64,000 bases of DNA from Bacteroidaceae bacterium (GCA_017472635.1 JAFUPU010000020.1:25737-89736); one strand, 5' to 3'. Counted from the stretch's first letter, positions 19,501 through 27,561 are shown. The notes: generated by a model from the letters alone, not told the origin. Numbers and translations are program-made.

Positions 19501-19804
19501 TTCCACAGTTGAGTGCAGTCTGTCCACCAAAGGCAAGCAATATCCCGTCGGGACGCTCTTTTTTGATGACCTCTTCCACAAAATATGGAGTGACGGGCAA
19601 GAAGTAAACCTTGTCTGCTATACCCTCAGATGTCTGGATGGTTGCAACATTCGGATTTAACAACACTGAACTGATGCCTTCTTCACGAAGCGCTTTCAAT
19701 GCTTGCGAACCAGAGTAGTCGAACTCTCCAGCCTGACCAATCTTGAGTGCTCCTGAACCCAAGACAAGTACCTTCTTCATCTTCTTTTCCATGTTAATGT
19801 TCAT
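16568..19804 (-). CDS. carB: Carbamoyl-phosphate synthase large subunit
   Basis: 1078 residues with the full architecture: first ATP-grasp half (VLVLGSGALKIGQAGEFDYS, residues about 9-400), oligomerisation region (about 400-550), second ATP-grasp half (VVLGSGAYRIGSSVEFDWC, about 560-935) and a C-terminal allosteric MGS-like domain (about 945-1078). It makes carbamoyl phosphate from bicarbonate, ammonia and two ATP for pyrimidine and arginine synthesis, working with the glutaminase CarA, which is not in the window. Starts at codons 1, 5 and 9 are possible (MNINMEKKMKK); the first overlaps the stop of a leader peptide (ATGA), which supports translational coupling. Regulation by the leader terminator is strongly suggested. 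Confidence 0.97.
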   Translation of the reverse strand: MNINMEKKMKKVLVLGSGALKIGQAGEFDYSGSQALKALREEGISSVLLNPNVATIQTSEGIADKVYFLPVTPYFVEEVIKKERPDGILLAFGGQTALNCGTDLYTRGILEQYDVKVLGTSVDAIMYTEDRDLFVKKLDEIDMKTPVSQAVESMEEALAAAERIGYPVMIRSAYALGGLGSGICQNKEEFIQLAESSFTFSKQILVEESLKGWKEIEFEVIRDANDHCFTVASMENFDPLGIHTGESIVVAPTCSLDEGELKMLQELSVKCIRHLGIVGECNIQYAFNSVTDDYRVIEVNARLSRSSALASKATGYPLAFVAAKIALGYTLDQIGEMGTPNSAYAAPQLDYLICKIPRWDLTKFAGVSREIGSSMKSVGEIMSIGRSFEEIIQKGLRMIGQGMHGFVGNGGLKFEDLDKELANPTDLRVFALAQALESGYTIERIHELTKIDPWFLGKLKNIVDYKDKLSTYNRIEDIPAEVLREAKVLGFSDFQIARFVLNPTGNMEKENLQVRARRKELGILPAVKRINTVASEHPELTNYLYMTYAVEGYDINYYKNEKSVVVLGSGAYRIGSSVEFDWCSVNAVQTARKLGYKSIMINYNPETVSTDYDMCDRLYFDELTFERVLDVIDLEQPRGVIVSVGGQIPNNLAMKLYRQSVPVLGTSPLSIDRAENRNKFSAMLDQLGIDQPAWQELTSLEDVKGFVEKVGYPVLVRPSYVLSGAAMNVCYNDEELENFLKMAAEVSKDFPVVVSQFLENTKEIEFDAVAQNGEIVEYAISEHIEFAGVHSGDATLVFPAQKIYFATARRIKHISRQIAKELNISGPFNIQFLARNNEVKVIECNLRASRSFPFVSKILKRNFIETATRIMLDAPYTRPDKSAFDIDWIGVKASQFSFSRLHNADPVLGVDMSSTGEVGCMGDEFSEALLSAMIATGFKVPSKEKGVMFSSGAMKSKVDLLDASRVLYNKGYNIYATAGTAAFLNAHGVATTPVFWPDERADAENNIMKMIADHKFDLIVNIPKNHTKRELTNGYKIRRGAIDHNIPLITNARLAGAFIEAFCEFGESEIQIKSWQEY

Positions 19805-19923
19805 ATATGATTATTAGTTACTTTTTTCAGATAAAAAAAAGAGCAATGCCCTTTCCGTTGAAAAAGGTTCATTGCTCCTTGTTGACAAATAGTTCCTATC
19901 GTATGAATAAATTGTTTGGCCAT
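19801..19923 (-). CDS. Putative carB leader peptide (40 residues)
   Basis: An open frame begins at ATG 19923, about 15 bases after the predicted transcription start, and runs MAKQFIHTIGTICQQG, AMNLFQRKGHCSFFY, LKKVTNNHI to a TGA whose bases overlap the carB ATG (ATGA). It reads straight through the leader terminator (19877-19833), so a ribosome following RNA polymerase would prevent the hairpin from forming. The layout parallels the E. coli pyrBI leader, which encodes a 44-residue peptide across its attenuator. Expression is inferred, not shown; there is no strong ribosome binding site at the first ATG, and a second in-frame ATG lies at codon 18 behind AAGGAG. Confidence 0.55.
   Translation of the reverse strand: MAKQFIHTIGTICQQGAMNLFQRKGHCSFFYLKKVTNNHI
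19833..19877 (-). terminator. Leader terminator (attenuator) upstream of carB
   Basis: Minus-strand order: GAGCAATG (19877-19870), inner CCTTT/AAAGG pairing, CATTGCTC (19848-19841), then eight T (19840-19833). It sits 28 bases before the carB start. The nearest upstream gene is divergent, so the terminator cannot end another gene's transcript; it must act on the carB leader. Confidence 0.85.
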
Positions 19924-19944
19924 CTGTAATTCTCAAAATCAGTG

Positions 19945-19976
19945 CAAAGTTAGCGACTATTTTTCGGATTAACAAA
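19945..19976 (-). promoter_or_regulatory. Promoter of carB leader
   Basis: Minus strand: -33 TTTG (19976-19973), 20-base spacer, -7 TAACTTTG (19952-19945), an exact match to the Bacteroidetes TAnnTTTG box. Predicted start near 19938, giving a leader of about 135 bases. Confidence 0.75.
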
Positions 19977-20054
19977 GAATTTCCTGATTTAGTTTTGCTT
20001 GGATGCAAAAAACAAAAAATTAATAGCTTTCTATCCGACATATTCTGGTATAAA

Positions 20055-20086
20055 TTTGGAGTTTATGCAACTTATATATACCTTTG
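20055..20086 (+). promoter_or_regulatory. Promoter of the outer-membrane barrel gene
   Basis: -33 TTTG (20055-20058), 20-base spacer, -7 TACCTTTG (20079-20086), then about 28 bases to the start codon. Confidence 0.75.
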
Positions 20087-20114
20087 CCGCAACAAGCAAA
20101 CAAAAATAACAGGT

Positions 20115-20777
20115 ATGATGCAGAAAAACTTCTTGTTACTATTTTTTGCCTGCTTCTTCTCGCTTTTGCCTGCAGCAAACCGGGAGCAGGACGATACCCT
20201 CCGGATAAAGAGGCGCAACGGATATGCTGCGTTAGAGGGTGCATACCAACCGATGGTGATGGAAGTCTTGGGGCTGCCTGTCGAAAAAACGGTTTACGGA
20301 CAGGCACTTACCCTCTCTTTCTTGCGTGGTATAGAGGTCTCACGCAAAAAGCCTCTTTACATTGAGACCGGACTTTCGCTGCAGCGCCTGTGGTACGGTT
20401 ACACGTTCAACGAGAGCAAAGAGCGCATCGTGCTTGTCTCTCTGTTACTCCCCGTGCGCGTGGCTTACCGCTTTCAAGTGAACGATTGCCTGACCATCCA
20501 GCCCTATGTAGGGGTACGGTTGCGTGGCAACCTGAGCGGTGAGGCTAAGATACGCGACAAGTACAAGCAACCTTTCTACTACGACTTGTTCGACAAAGAA
20601 GAGGTAGGTGACGAATGGCAGCGCTTCCAATGGGGTATTCAGGCAGGTGTCACCTTCTCTATGCCCGCTTGGTTTGCCTCCATAGGTCTTGGGCGCGAAG
20701 TGACCAATACCGTCAAGGGTGAATCAAAAAGCAAGTTGCCTTGCTCTTACATCGGTGTCGGGGTCTACCTGAAATAA
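20115..20777 (+). CDS. Outer-membrane beta-barrel protein (porin-family-like)
   Basis: 220 residues from ATG 20115 (a second ATG follows directly). Signal peptide MMQKNFLLLFFACFFSLLPAA. The mature part alternates hydrophobic and polar residues in strands (VYGQALTLSFLRGIEV, YIETGLSLQRLWYGY, IVLVSLLLPVRVAYRF, LTIQPYVGVRLRG, FQWGIQAGVTFSM, YIGVGVYLK) with a C-terminal aromatic/hydrophobic strand, as in small 8-stranded barrels of the OMP beta-barrel family. Function unknown. A single gene, divergent from carB, with its own strong promoter. It could be a stress- or virulence-type barrel; no specific subfamily was recognised. Confidence 0.7.
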   Translation: MMQKNFLLLFFACFFSLLPAANREQDDTLRIKRRNGYAALEGAYQPMVMEVLGLPVEKTVYGQALTLSFLRGIEVSRKKPLYIETGLSLQRLWYGYTFNESKERIVLVSLLLPVRVAYRFQVNDCLTIQPYVGVRLRGNLSGEAKIRDKYKQPFYYDLFDKEEVGDEWQRFQWGIQAGVTFSMPAWFASIGLGREVTNTVKGESKSKLPCSYIGVGVYLK

Positions 20778-20834
20778 ATCTGCCTATAGAAATATTTACA
20801 TTTAAAAAAACGTCAAAATTAACCCTCCATACTT

Positions 20835-21110
20835 TTTCAAAAAACACTGGACAGTTAGTCAAAAAAGTGTCCAGAGTTTTTTGATTTACGCTGGACACTT
20901 ATTTCAGTTCCCCTTGATACTTTTTTCAGTAAGTGTCCAGAGATTTTCAGTAAGTGTCCAGAGTTTTTTGAACGTAATGGAAAGGGAGAAAAAGACCTTA
21001 AAGTGCCTATTTTGAAAATTCTCACCAATGAAGTATTTTGGGATTGAGGCGCTCCGCGCGGTTGAGAGGTTGAAGGGTTGATAGTGCTTCGCACAGTTGA
21101 TGGGTTAATG
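20835..21110. repeat. Dispersed intergenic repeat, copy 1 (modules A and M)
   Basis: Module A (20835-21029) contains five related words around CTGGACA / GTGTCCAG in both orientations and is nearly identical to 63037-63232. It is followed by module M (about 21030-21110), a string of GTTGA words with CGCTCCGCGCGG and GCTTCGCACAG, which also occurs at 37436-37508. No credible coding frame. It fills the 415-base gap between two convergent genes. Confidence 0.85.
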
Positions 21111-21192
21111 AGACTCCTACTGTCTGTCAACCATCCAATCACGTGAGCAGGTTACAAACCGGGCAAAATCATCAACTTCATAGTGATTCAGG

Positions 21193-24100
21193 CTAATCCA
21201 ATCCGTCCAACAGGATGAATGCTGCCCAATAACGGGGGTCGTCCCAACCTTTGTCTTTGCGTGAACGTACCGTCTTTTTTGCAGCCTCCAATGCGTTGTA
21301 TTTTGTCATTTCCCCGTCAATCCAATACTTGTAGAACTCTGTCATCAGCAGGCAGGTAGCTTCATCGTCAACCTTCCATAACGACATGATGATGCTGTTT
21401 GCTCCCGCTTTTTTAAAACCTCGCTGCAACCCGAATACTCCTTCGCTATTGATGTCGCCCGCTGCCGTCTCGCAAGCAGAGAGCACAACAAGACTGACAG
21501 TCCGCATGTCCATGCGCGAAATCTCTTGTGCCGTCAGTATGCCATCGTCCATGTTCGATGGTATGTCGCACCCCATCAATGCATTGTTGGCTCCGGCAAA
21601 GAGCAACCCCGTACGGGTGAGCGAATGATCTTCTTGTGCAACCATGCTTTGTTCTCCCATCATCTCTATCAATGACTGTTGCATGAAAGCCAACTCTTGA
21701 AACCTGAAACTCTGCTCTTCATTCCAAAAAAAACCATGTGTTGCAATGTGCAGCCAGGTAGGTCGGACCTGCCCCTGCGCCTTGAAGCACTCTTCGCTGG
21801 CTTGTACATTTACAAAGTTATGGGAGCTGATGTTGTGCTGTTTCAACAAGGCATGAATTTGTTCCACCTCACGCCGTGTTCCCGGCAGGGGAGATACTCC
21901 TAAAACAGCCGCACGATTGGCTGTACTGCGCGGTCTGTATTCATAGGGCATTAGAGCCAATGCCCTATTCTGTTTGGCGATGGCATTCGAGTCTGCATTA
22001 TACTCAATGCCGCCAAAAAGTGTCATACAGGGTTGTGAGTCAGTGTGACGGGTCAGCGCCACCTCGCGCGTAGACGAAACGCGCAGCAACTCATATCGCT
22101 CGCCAGCCACCTTATCGTCGCTTCCTATGGGTAAACTCTCTAACCCAATGCTGTGAAGTTTGCCTACAGGCGAGAAGTATATACGGTGTACGTCAGACAG
22201 TTCTTCCGTCAGCGATGCCCACACCAGTTTGCCCGCTTCTGTTGATTTGTAAAGTCGGTTTGCAGGAATGTCAGTAAGTTGTCGCTCCATAAAAAGCGGC
22301 ACAAAATGCGGAACATCATATCCCGGTCTTAAAACAAGCGCCGAATAAAGCAGGGAGTCGGGCGAGAGAGGTGATAAGACAAATTCAATGGCAGCTTCGT
22401 CCGGCTTCAGGTGTTGCTGTACATCGTTCCATGTCACATCGAGCCGTTTGGTGTAATCACCGAATTTTTCGTTCAACATCAGCATGACCTCTTTCTCTTC
22501 ACTGTATATCACTTCGCTCAGCGAGTCGCATTGCGCCTTGCTGAGACGCTCAGCCTGTAGCCGGGCAAGTTGGGTCTTGTGCTGTACAAATCGGTTATAC
22601 AACTGTCGTGCCTGCATGTCTCCGCTTTCATCGATGAGTAGCTTCAACTCAATCTCTGAGTTCAGCAGCAGCCCCTTGCTCAGCAGTAATCCATTGTAGA
22701 GTTCGCAATGCATGGTGTCTGTCGACAGACGATAGGCAGCATTAGGCAACTGCACGTTGAACCAACTATTGTATTTGCCCCAGAAGTCACATCGTTCCTG
22801 ATAGGTCATTGTCTGAAAATGAGAGCGCACGAAACGGCGGAAGAATGTGTTCTGCTCTGTCACTGCCTGCATCAATGTGGGTCTGTCTCCGGCATTCCAA
22901 GCATAGGTTGTAAGGCCATTTAACAGGATAAGCCGCATGGGATTATTCTCGCCCATATCAAGTTCTTCATACTGTCTTAACGATGTTCGTATTTGCGCCA
23001 TAGCTCCCTCGTAATCACCATTTATCATCTTTTGGACAGATTTGAGTGCCAATCCCATGACGGAGGCATATTGCTTGTCCCCCACAGTTCCACCTTCTAA
23101 CTCTATCTCCCTCATTTCTCGAATTGTCTCCCAGGCTTTTTCAGTCTCACCTTGTGCATTGTAGCATTGTGCTAACAAAAACGCTACACCTGTCTCAAGC
23201 ATGGTCTTAAAGTCGGCATCGGTATTATTGTCGGCACCTGCCATGGCAAGCATCTCCTCGGCATTGGCAATGGCTTGTGAGAGGTTGCCCTCAATAATGG
23301 CTTGGTTTGCTTCTTTCTGCAAAAAATGGATGTAGTTGTAATTTGCTTTTGAAAGTGAGGGGTAGTCCTGATAGGTCTGACGTATGACTGCAATCAACTC
23401 CTTCAGTCGCTTGGTGTTTCCCAGCATGTCATACACATTCAACAAGGCGGCTAACGTAGCCACGTATGTGTTGTCGGCATGCCAATTGTAAGTCTTGTAA
23501 ATCCTGATTACCTGTTCCCCGGCAGCGGCAGCATTGTCAAAACGGTCGATATTGCTATACAGGCTGACTATATTGCTCAGCAGTGCGGTATAGTCACCGG
23601 TGATTGGAACCTGAGAGTCCTGATATACGCCGTAAGCCTTATCGAACATTTCAGTAGCTTTGTCCAACTCCATGTTGTTAGCATATATTAGCGCCATCAT
23701 TTGGTATACGAGTGCCACCGTCTGCGGGGTCAGTTGTTCTTTGCTTCGTTTCACAATGTCGTATGCCTCTTGGGCTTGTTGGAGCGCCAACCCAGGGTTG
23801 GTGTTACTATTGAGATTTGCCAGATATTGCAGTGATCGCACGTAATACTCATTGTCGGTTCCCTGGCTGTCACGGACTAACTTTAGTATCAGTTCTTCCT
23901 GCTCAATGGCTTCTTCCAAATTCATCCGCTGCGAATGACCTCCAGCCATGACGGTGATGTGGAGAATGTCAATGTATTCAGCAGTCATGGTAAGTTGTTC
24001 TTGTTCATACCGTTGTCGCAACTGAATGCCGGTTTTGTAAGCTTGATTCCAATCAGAGTCTAAAAAATAGCTGCACCCCAACAGGTAATATAATATCTTG

Positions 24101-24924
24101 TTGTAATCATATCCGCTTGTATACCCCTTTTGTTCCAACGCTGTTTTCACTTCAACAAACAGGTTCTTTGCTTCGGGATTCCCCTCTGTATAGGCGACTA
24201 TGGCACGACAGGTCTTCAGCGGCAACAAAATATTGTCTGCCAACTCAGAGGCACCTACCGACTGAAATCCCCGCCGGGCTTCCTCGAAATAATGGCAGGC
24301 ACTGTCGGCTTGTCCCATGTAATAGTAACACGTCCCCAACGTCTCTTGGGTGACGTGAACGGCATAGTCACACTGTTCTTTCCGATAGATGGGCAATGCA
24401 TCAAACAGCTGTGACTTTGCCTCATCGAAATTATCCATATACATCAGACACTCGGCGCACATTCTGAGGGAATTGGCATAGAAGCTGTGTCTGCCTATAT
24501 TTTTCAATTCTAACACTGCACAACGCTGAAAATATTCCAATGCCCTTTCGTAATTCTCCGCTGAATAGAAAAACATAGCCTGATCGCTCTGCCGGTCACT
24601 TTCCACTGTCAGACGGCGATCTACAGGTGGTACCATGTAAGAAAAAGGTACAATCTCATTAGCTTTTGTCTCATTGCCCATCTTGTAATAGCACGCAGCT
24701 AACCATAAATCACCATAACCACGTCGGGCAGAAGTTTCACTTAACTCTTTGTCATCAAGTTCCTTTACCTGTTCAAACAGAACAATAGCATCTGCATATT
24801 TTTTTTGGTTGTAAAGTGATACACCTTGAGCAAACAGTTCGTCACTTCGGAAACTCTGTGCATGAGACACCGAAAACTGAACTATCACTGCCAAAATAAT
24901 CAAGCCTATTCTTAAAGTTCTCAT
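21193..24924 (-). CDS. Exported TPR-CHAT protein (caspase-like protease family)
   Basis: 1243 residues from ATG 24924; the preceding TTG at 24966 is a weaker choice. A signal peptide (MRTLRIGLIILAVIVQFSVS) places it in the periplasm or outside the cell. Residues about 30-690 form many TPR helical pairs (for example FAQGVSLYNQKKYADAIVLF). After a linker, the CHAT domain occupies about 950-1243: WLHIATHGFFW gives His1063 and VVLSACETAAGD gives Cys1151, the caspase-type His-Cys dyad. GVFGLQRGFKKAGANSII and MSLWKVDDEAT are further CHAT signatures. CHAT proteases process partner proteins in several bacterial systems; the substrate here is unknown. Its promoter is at 25029-25059 and no operon partner is present. 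Confidence 0.85.
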   Translation of the reverse strand: MRTLRIGLIILAVIVQFSVSHAQSFRSDELFAQGVSLYNQKKYADAIVLFEQVKELDDKELSETSARRGYGDLWLAACYYKMGNETKANEIVPFSYMVPPVDRRLTVESDRQSDQAMFFYSAENYERALEYFQRCAVLELKNIGRHSFYANSLRMCAECLMYMDNFDEAKSQLFDALPIYRKEQCDYAVHVTQETLGTCYYYMGQADSACHYFEEARRGFQSVGASELADNILLPLKTCRAIVAYTEGNPEAKNLFVEVKTALEQKGYTSGYDYNKILYYLLGCSYFLDSDWNQAYKTGIQLRQRYEQEQLTMTAEYIDILHITVMAGGHSQRMNLEEAIEQEELILKLVRDSQGTDNEYYVRSLQYLANLNSNTNPGLALQQAQEAYDIVKRSKEQLTPQTVALVYQMMALIYANNMELDKATEMFDKAYGVYQDSQVPITGDYTALLSNIVSLYSNIDRFDNAAAAGEQVIRIYKTYNWHADNTYVATLAALLNVYDMLGNTKRLKELIAVIRQTYQDYPSLSKANYNYIHFLQKEANQAIIEGNLSQAIANAEEMLAMAGADNNTDADFKTMLETGVAFLLAQCYNAQGETEKAWETIREMREIELEGGTVGDKQYASVMGLALKSVQKMINGDYEGAMAQIRTSLRQYEELDMGENNPMRLILLNGLTTYAWNAGDRPTLMQAVTEQNTFFRRFVRSHFQTMTYQERCDFWGKYNSWFNVQLPNAAYRLSTDTMHCELYNGLLLSKGLLLNSEIELKLLIDESGDMQARQLYNRFVQHKTQLARLQAERLSKAQCDSLSEVIYSEEKEVMLMLNEKFGDYTKRLDVTWNDVQQHLKPDEAAIEFVLSPLSPDSLLYSALVLRPGYDVPHFVPLFMERQLTDIPANRLYKSTEAGKLVWASLTEELSDVHRIYFSPVGKLHSIGLESLPIGSDDKVAGERYELLRVSSTREVALTRHTDSQPCMTLFGGIEYNADSNAIAKQNRALALMPYEYRPRSTANRAAVLGVSPLPGTRREVEQIHALLKQHNISSHNFVNVQASEECFKAQGQVRPTWLHIATHGFFWNEEQSFRFQELAFMQQSLIEMMGEQSMVAQEDHSLTRTGLLFAGANNALMGCDIPSNMDDGILTAQEISRMDMRTVSLVVLSACETAAGDINSEGVFGLQRGFKKAGANSIIMSLWKVDDEATCLLMTEFYKYWIDGEMTKYNALEAAKKTVRSRKDKGWDDPRYWAAFILLDGLD

Positions 24925-25028
24925 TGTATTCTTACATAAAAGAACTATCCGTACGGAGTTTTTCAAAACTTTACTCCAGATGGGGGTAAGTTCTTTGATT
25001 CATAACCGATTGTTCTTGAGTCATGCGG

Positions 25029-25059
25029 CAAAGATAGTGCAAACTGAGTGGAATACAAA
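25029..25059 (-). promoter_or_regulatory. Promoter of the TPR-CHAT gene
   Basis: Minus strand: -33 TTTG (25059-25056), 19-base spacer, -7 TATCTTTG (25036-25029). About 100 bases of leader precede the ATG. Confidence 0.7.
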
Positions 25060-25181
25060 ATATACAGATTGATTTTTTTAATACCCGAATGCTACCTATC
25101 TTCGATTTTCCAATCAACAATACGCTTATTCCACTTCATTTATGCTGAGCCTTTTCTGAAACAATAAAATCGTCTTTATAC

Positions 25182-25210
25182 TTGTTTTACAGAGATTATT
25201 ACTATCTTTG
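25182..25210 (+). promoter_or_regulatory. Promoter of the DUF4130 gene
   Basis: -33 TTG (25182-25184), 18-base spacer, -7 TATCTTTG (25203-25210), 29 bases before the ATG. The 315-base divergent gap from the CHAT gene holds only these two promoters. Confidence 0.65.
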
Positions 25211-25239
25211 CCCAGAAAAACAACAATAGAGAGCGTATA

Positions 25240-26016
25240 ATGACCTCCATCATCTTTCACTACGACCGGACGTTCGACGGGCTGCTGACAGCCGTGTTCG
25301 ACGCCTTTGTACGCAAAGAGTTCCCCACCAGCCTATTGGCAGAGGGTGAACCGCTGCCGTTGTTCTACGATGCAGCATACACGGTGGTGACAGACAGTGA
25401 AAAGGCAGGAAGGGTATGGCGAGCGCTGGAGAAGAAACTGTCACAACGGGCACTGACGATGTTGACCGTAAGTTTCCTTGCTGAAGAGGAAGAACTGGAC
25501 CTCCATTTGTTTTATTATATATGCAAAGCGGTGAAGGCTGAGAAGAGCATCGAGACCTTCTTCACCGACGAGGATGTACGCTATGTGACCGATGCTTTCC
25601 GCCGCGTGCGCTACGAACGGCTGCGCATGATGCAGTTCGTCCGCTTCCAAAAGGCGAAAGACGGCACCTACTTCGCCATCATCCGCCCCGACTACAACGT
25701 CATCCCGCTCATTGTCCCTCACTTTGAAGACCGTTTTGCCGACCAACCGTGGATAATCTACGACATCCGGCGAGACTATGGCTGCTACTACAATGGTAGC
25801 GAGGTGACACAAATCGCTTTCAGCGACGATGGACGCACCTTCGACCCGCGCACGGGCAAACTCCATGCCGACCTGATGGCGGATGACGAGCCGCTGTTTC
25901 AAGCGTTGTGGCGCACCTACTTCAAGGCCATCTGCATCAAAGAGCGCCTCAATCCGCGCAAACACCGCAAGGACATGCCCGTGCGCTACTGGCCCTACAT
26001 GACGGAGAAGCAGTGA
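25240..26016 (+). CDS. TIGR03915/DUF4130 family putative DNA repair protein
   Basis: 258 residues without a signal peptide. The opening FHYDRTFDGLLTAVFDAF and the later YVTDAFRRVRYERLRMMQFVRFQ, YFAIIRPDYNVIPLIVPHF and PWIIYDIRRDYGCYY follow the family pattern. The end, PRKHRKDMPVRYWPYMTE, is typical. Members are usually encoded next to a radical SAM protein annotated as a DNA modification/repair enzyme and are thought to act with it on DNA; that partner is not adjacent here. The gene is convergent with the CPBP gene, ending 8 bases from its stop. The biochemical activity is not established. Confidence 0.85.
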   Translation: MTSIIFHYDRTFDGLLTAVFDAFVRKEFPTSLLAEGEPLPLFYDAAYTVVTDSEKAGRVWRALEKKLSQRALTMLTVSFLAEEEELDLHLFYYICKAVKAEKSIETFFTDEDVRYVTDAFRRVRYERLRMMQFVRFQKAKDGTYFAIIRPDYNVIPLIVPHFEDRFADQPWIIYDIRRDYGCYYNGSEVTQIAFSDDGRTFDPRTGKLHADLMADDEPLFQALWRTYFKAICIKERLNPRKHRKDMPVRYWPYMTEKQ

Positions 26017-26024
26017 TGTAAAAT

Positions 26025-26642
26025 TTATAGAATCGGGAACCAAATAAATACTGCCACATCCCACAGGGCGTGGGAAAGGATGATGGCACCAAAACGCTCG
26101 GGAAAGAAGCGGTAGAGAAGTCCCCAAGCCATACCGGCAACCAAGGCAGACATTGTCAACATGAAATTGAACGAACCGGCATGAACCAATGCGTAAATCA
26201 GCGTGGTAACAACGAATCCCAAGTTGGCGTTCCACCGTTCCGAAAATTTCTGTTGCACATATCCCCGCCAATAAATCTCTTCGGCAGGACCTATGAGGAG
26301 AAGCATCAGAGCCGTCAACAACCAAGGCGATTCTCCCTCCTTCATTCCGTATATCGAGTCCACCTGCGGACGGGCAAAGTCGAACATCCACGACGATACC
26401 TTCTCTCCAATCCAGAAGATGCCCCACAGTGCAGCGGCTATGAGCACACCCAAGAAAAGGTTGCTCCAGTTCAGCTTCACCCGCTTGTGCCAACCCCGGT
26501 TGAAAAAGGTTGAGAGCATCGAAAGAGTAACGGCAGAGAAGGTCATCATCCACCAGAAATTCACATGAGGAGCCGTCCAAGGCGAGAACATCACAGTCCA
26601 CAAAAGGAGGGCAAGAACAAGGGTAAACACAAGAGATTTCAT
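26025..26642 (-). CDS. CPBP family intramembrane metalloprotease
   Basis: 205 residues from ATG 26642; upstream in-frame codons overlap menA and are rejected. About six hydrophobic segments. The CPBP/Abi motifs are present: EEIYWRG (motif 1, the Glu-Glu pair and Arg), then ALVHAGSFN (motif 2 His) and LSHALWD (motif 3 His). The family contains CAAX-type proteases and bacteriocin self-immunity proteins; the substrate is unknown. It begins 7 bases after the menA stop and is surely co-transcribed with it, which may be only structural linkage. Confidence 0.85.
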   Translation of the reverse strand: MKSLVFTLVLALLLWTVMFSPWTAPHVNFWWMMTFSAVTLSMLSTFFNRGWHKRVKLNWSNLFLGVLIAAALWGIFWIGEKVSSWMFDFARPQVDSIYGMKEGESPWLLTALMLLLIGPAEEIYWRGYVQQKFSERWNANLGFVVTTLIYALVHAGSFNFMLTMSALVAGMAWGLLYRFFPERFGAIILSHALWDVAVFIWFPIL

Positions 26643-26649
26643 ACGCTTT

Positions 26650-27561
26650 TCAGAAGAATAAAGACGAACAAACCAACGAAACAATGAATAGCAGACTAAA
26701 AAACAACTGCAATTGGGCACTGAACTGATCGAGACCGGCAATGACTTCCGTCCCCTCTTTCGGTACAGACAACGCCAGGCGACAATTCTTCAGTGCCATA
26801 GGCAGAGACAGGAAGACTAACAGTACCGCCCAAGGAAGCCATCCGATGGCTGCAAAAACAACCAGCATCAAATAAGGAAGTAACACTTCAGCAAGATAGA
26901 TTCCAACGGAAGTGTTGACTCCTACCCGCATAGCCAAGGTATTGATTCCCGCACGGCGGTCGGTCAGCACATCGCGCATATTGTTGGCATGAAGGATGGA
27001 GACGGTAATCAACCCATACGGCAGACTCATCCAAAGCAAACCGACATCCAAAATGCCCGATGCCACAAAGGTGGTTCCTAACATGGGCAACAGGGCATAG
27101 CTACACAAGATGACCACATCACCCCACGAACGGTATTTCAACAAAGGATAAAGCAGAGTGCACACTGCTCCTCCGGCACCTATCAACAACAATTCCCACC
27201 CCGTCAGACAGGTCAGTACAAGTCCGCCCGCCAAAGCTACACACAACAGTCCCAAAGCGAAACGGAAGAACTCGGCAGGCAAGAAGAGTCCACCGGTCAA
27301 CGCCTTTGCTCCGAACGTGTCTACAGCGTCTACCTTATGCTTGTAGTCGAAATAATCGCTCCACGTATTGCCTGCCGCATGAAACACTACAATGTTAAGC
27401 AATGCCCACACCCCGTAAACCCAATTCACCTCGTAACCAGCCCAAAAGAGGTAGGCAAGTGTCACAGCCACCGGCATCATCGATGCCGGAAACGACCAGG
27501 GGCGGGTGGCAGCCACCCATTCGCCCAACGTATGTTTTCCTATTTTCATCATTCTATGCAT
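26650..27561 (-). CDS. menA: 1,4-dihydroxy-2-naphthoate polyprenyltransferase (UbiA family)
   Basis: About 300 residues with eight or nine membrane segments. The first Asp-rich motif NTWSDYFDYKHKVD (residues about 65-78) and the second, MRDVLTDRRAGINTLAMRVG, bind the prenyl diphosphate through magnesium. WVAATRPWSFPASMMPV near the N-terminus is typical of MenA, which attaches the polyprenyl tail to DHNA in menaquinone synthesis. Starts at codons 1, 4 and 5 (MHRMMK) are all possible. A -7 box TATCTTTG lies on the minus strand at 27588-27581. Substrate specificity among UbiA enzymes is inferred from the motif style and from the fact that Bacteroides uses menaquinone. Confidence 0.85.
   Translation of the reverse strand: MHRMMKIGKHTLGEWVAATRPWSFPASMMPVAVTLAYLFWAGYEVNWVYGVWALLNIVVFHAAGNTWSDYFDYKHKVDAVDTFGAKALTGGLFLPAEFFRFALGLLCVALAGGLVLTCLTGWELLLIGAGGAVCTLLYPLLKYRSWGDVVILCSYALLPMLGTTFVASGILDVGLLWMSLPYGLITVSILHANNMRDVLTDRRAGINTLAMRVGVNTSVGIYLAEVLLPYLMLVVFAAIGWLPWAVLLVFLSLPMALKNCRLALSVPKEGTEVIAGLDQFSAQLQLFFSLLFIVSLVCSSLFF

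Noticed and set aside
20835-21029. Insertion sequence end or transposase remnant in module A
   Set aside because: No transposase-like peptide in any frame and no terminal inverted repeats or target duplication visible.
25240-26016. Defence island formed by the CHAT, DUF4130 and CPBP genes
   Set aside because: The three genes are divergent or convergent with separate promoters, the CHAT protein is exported, and the CPBP gene is in a unit with menA; there is no shared transcript to support a system.
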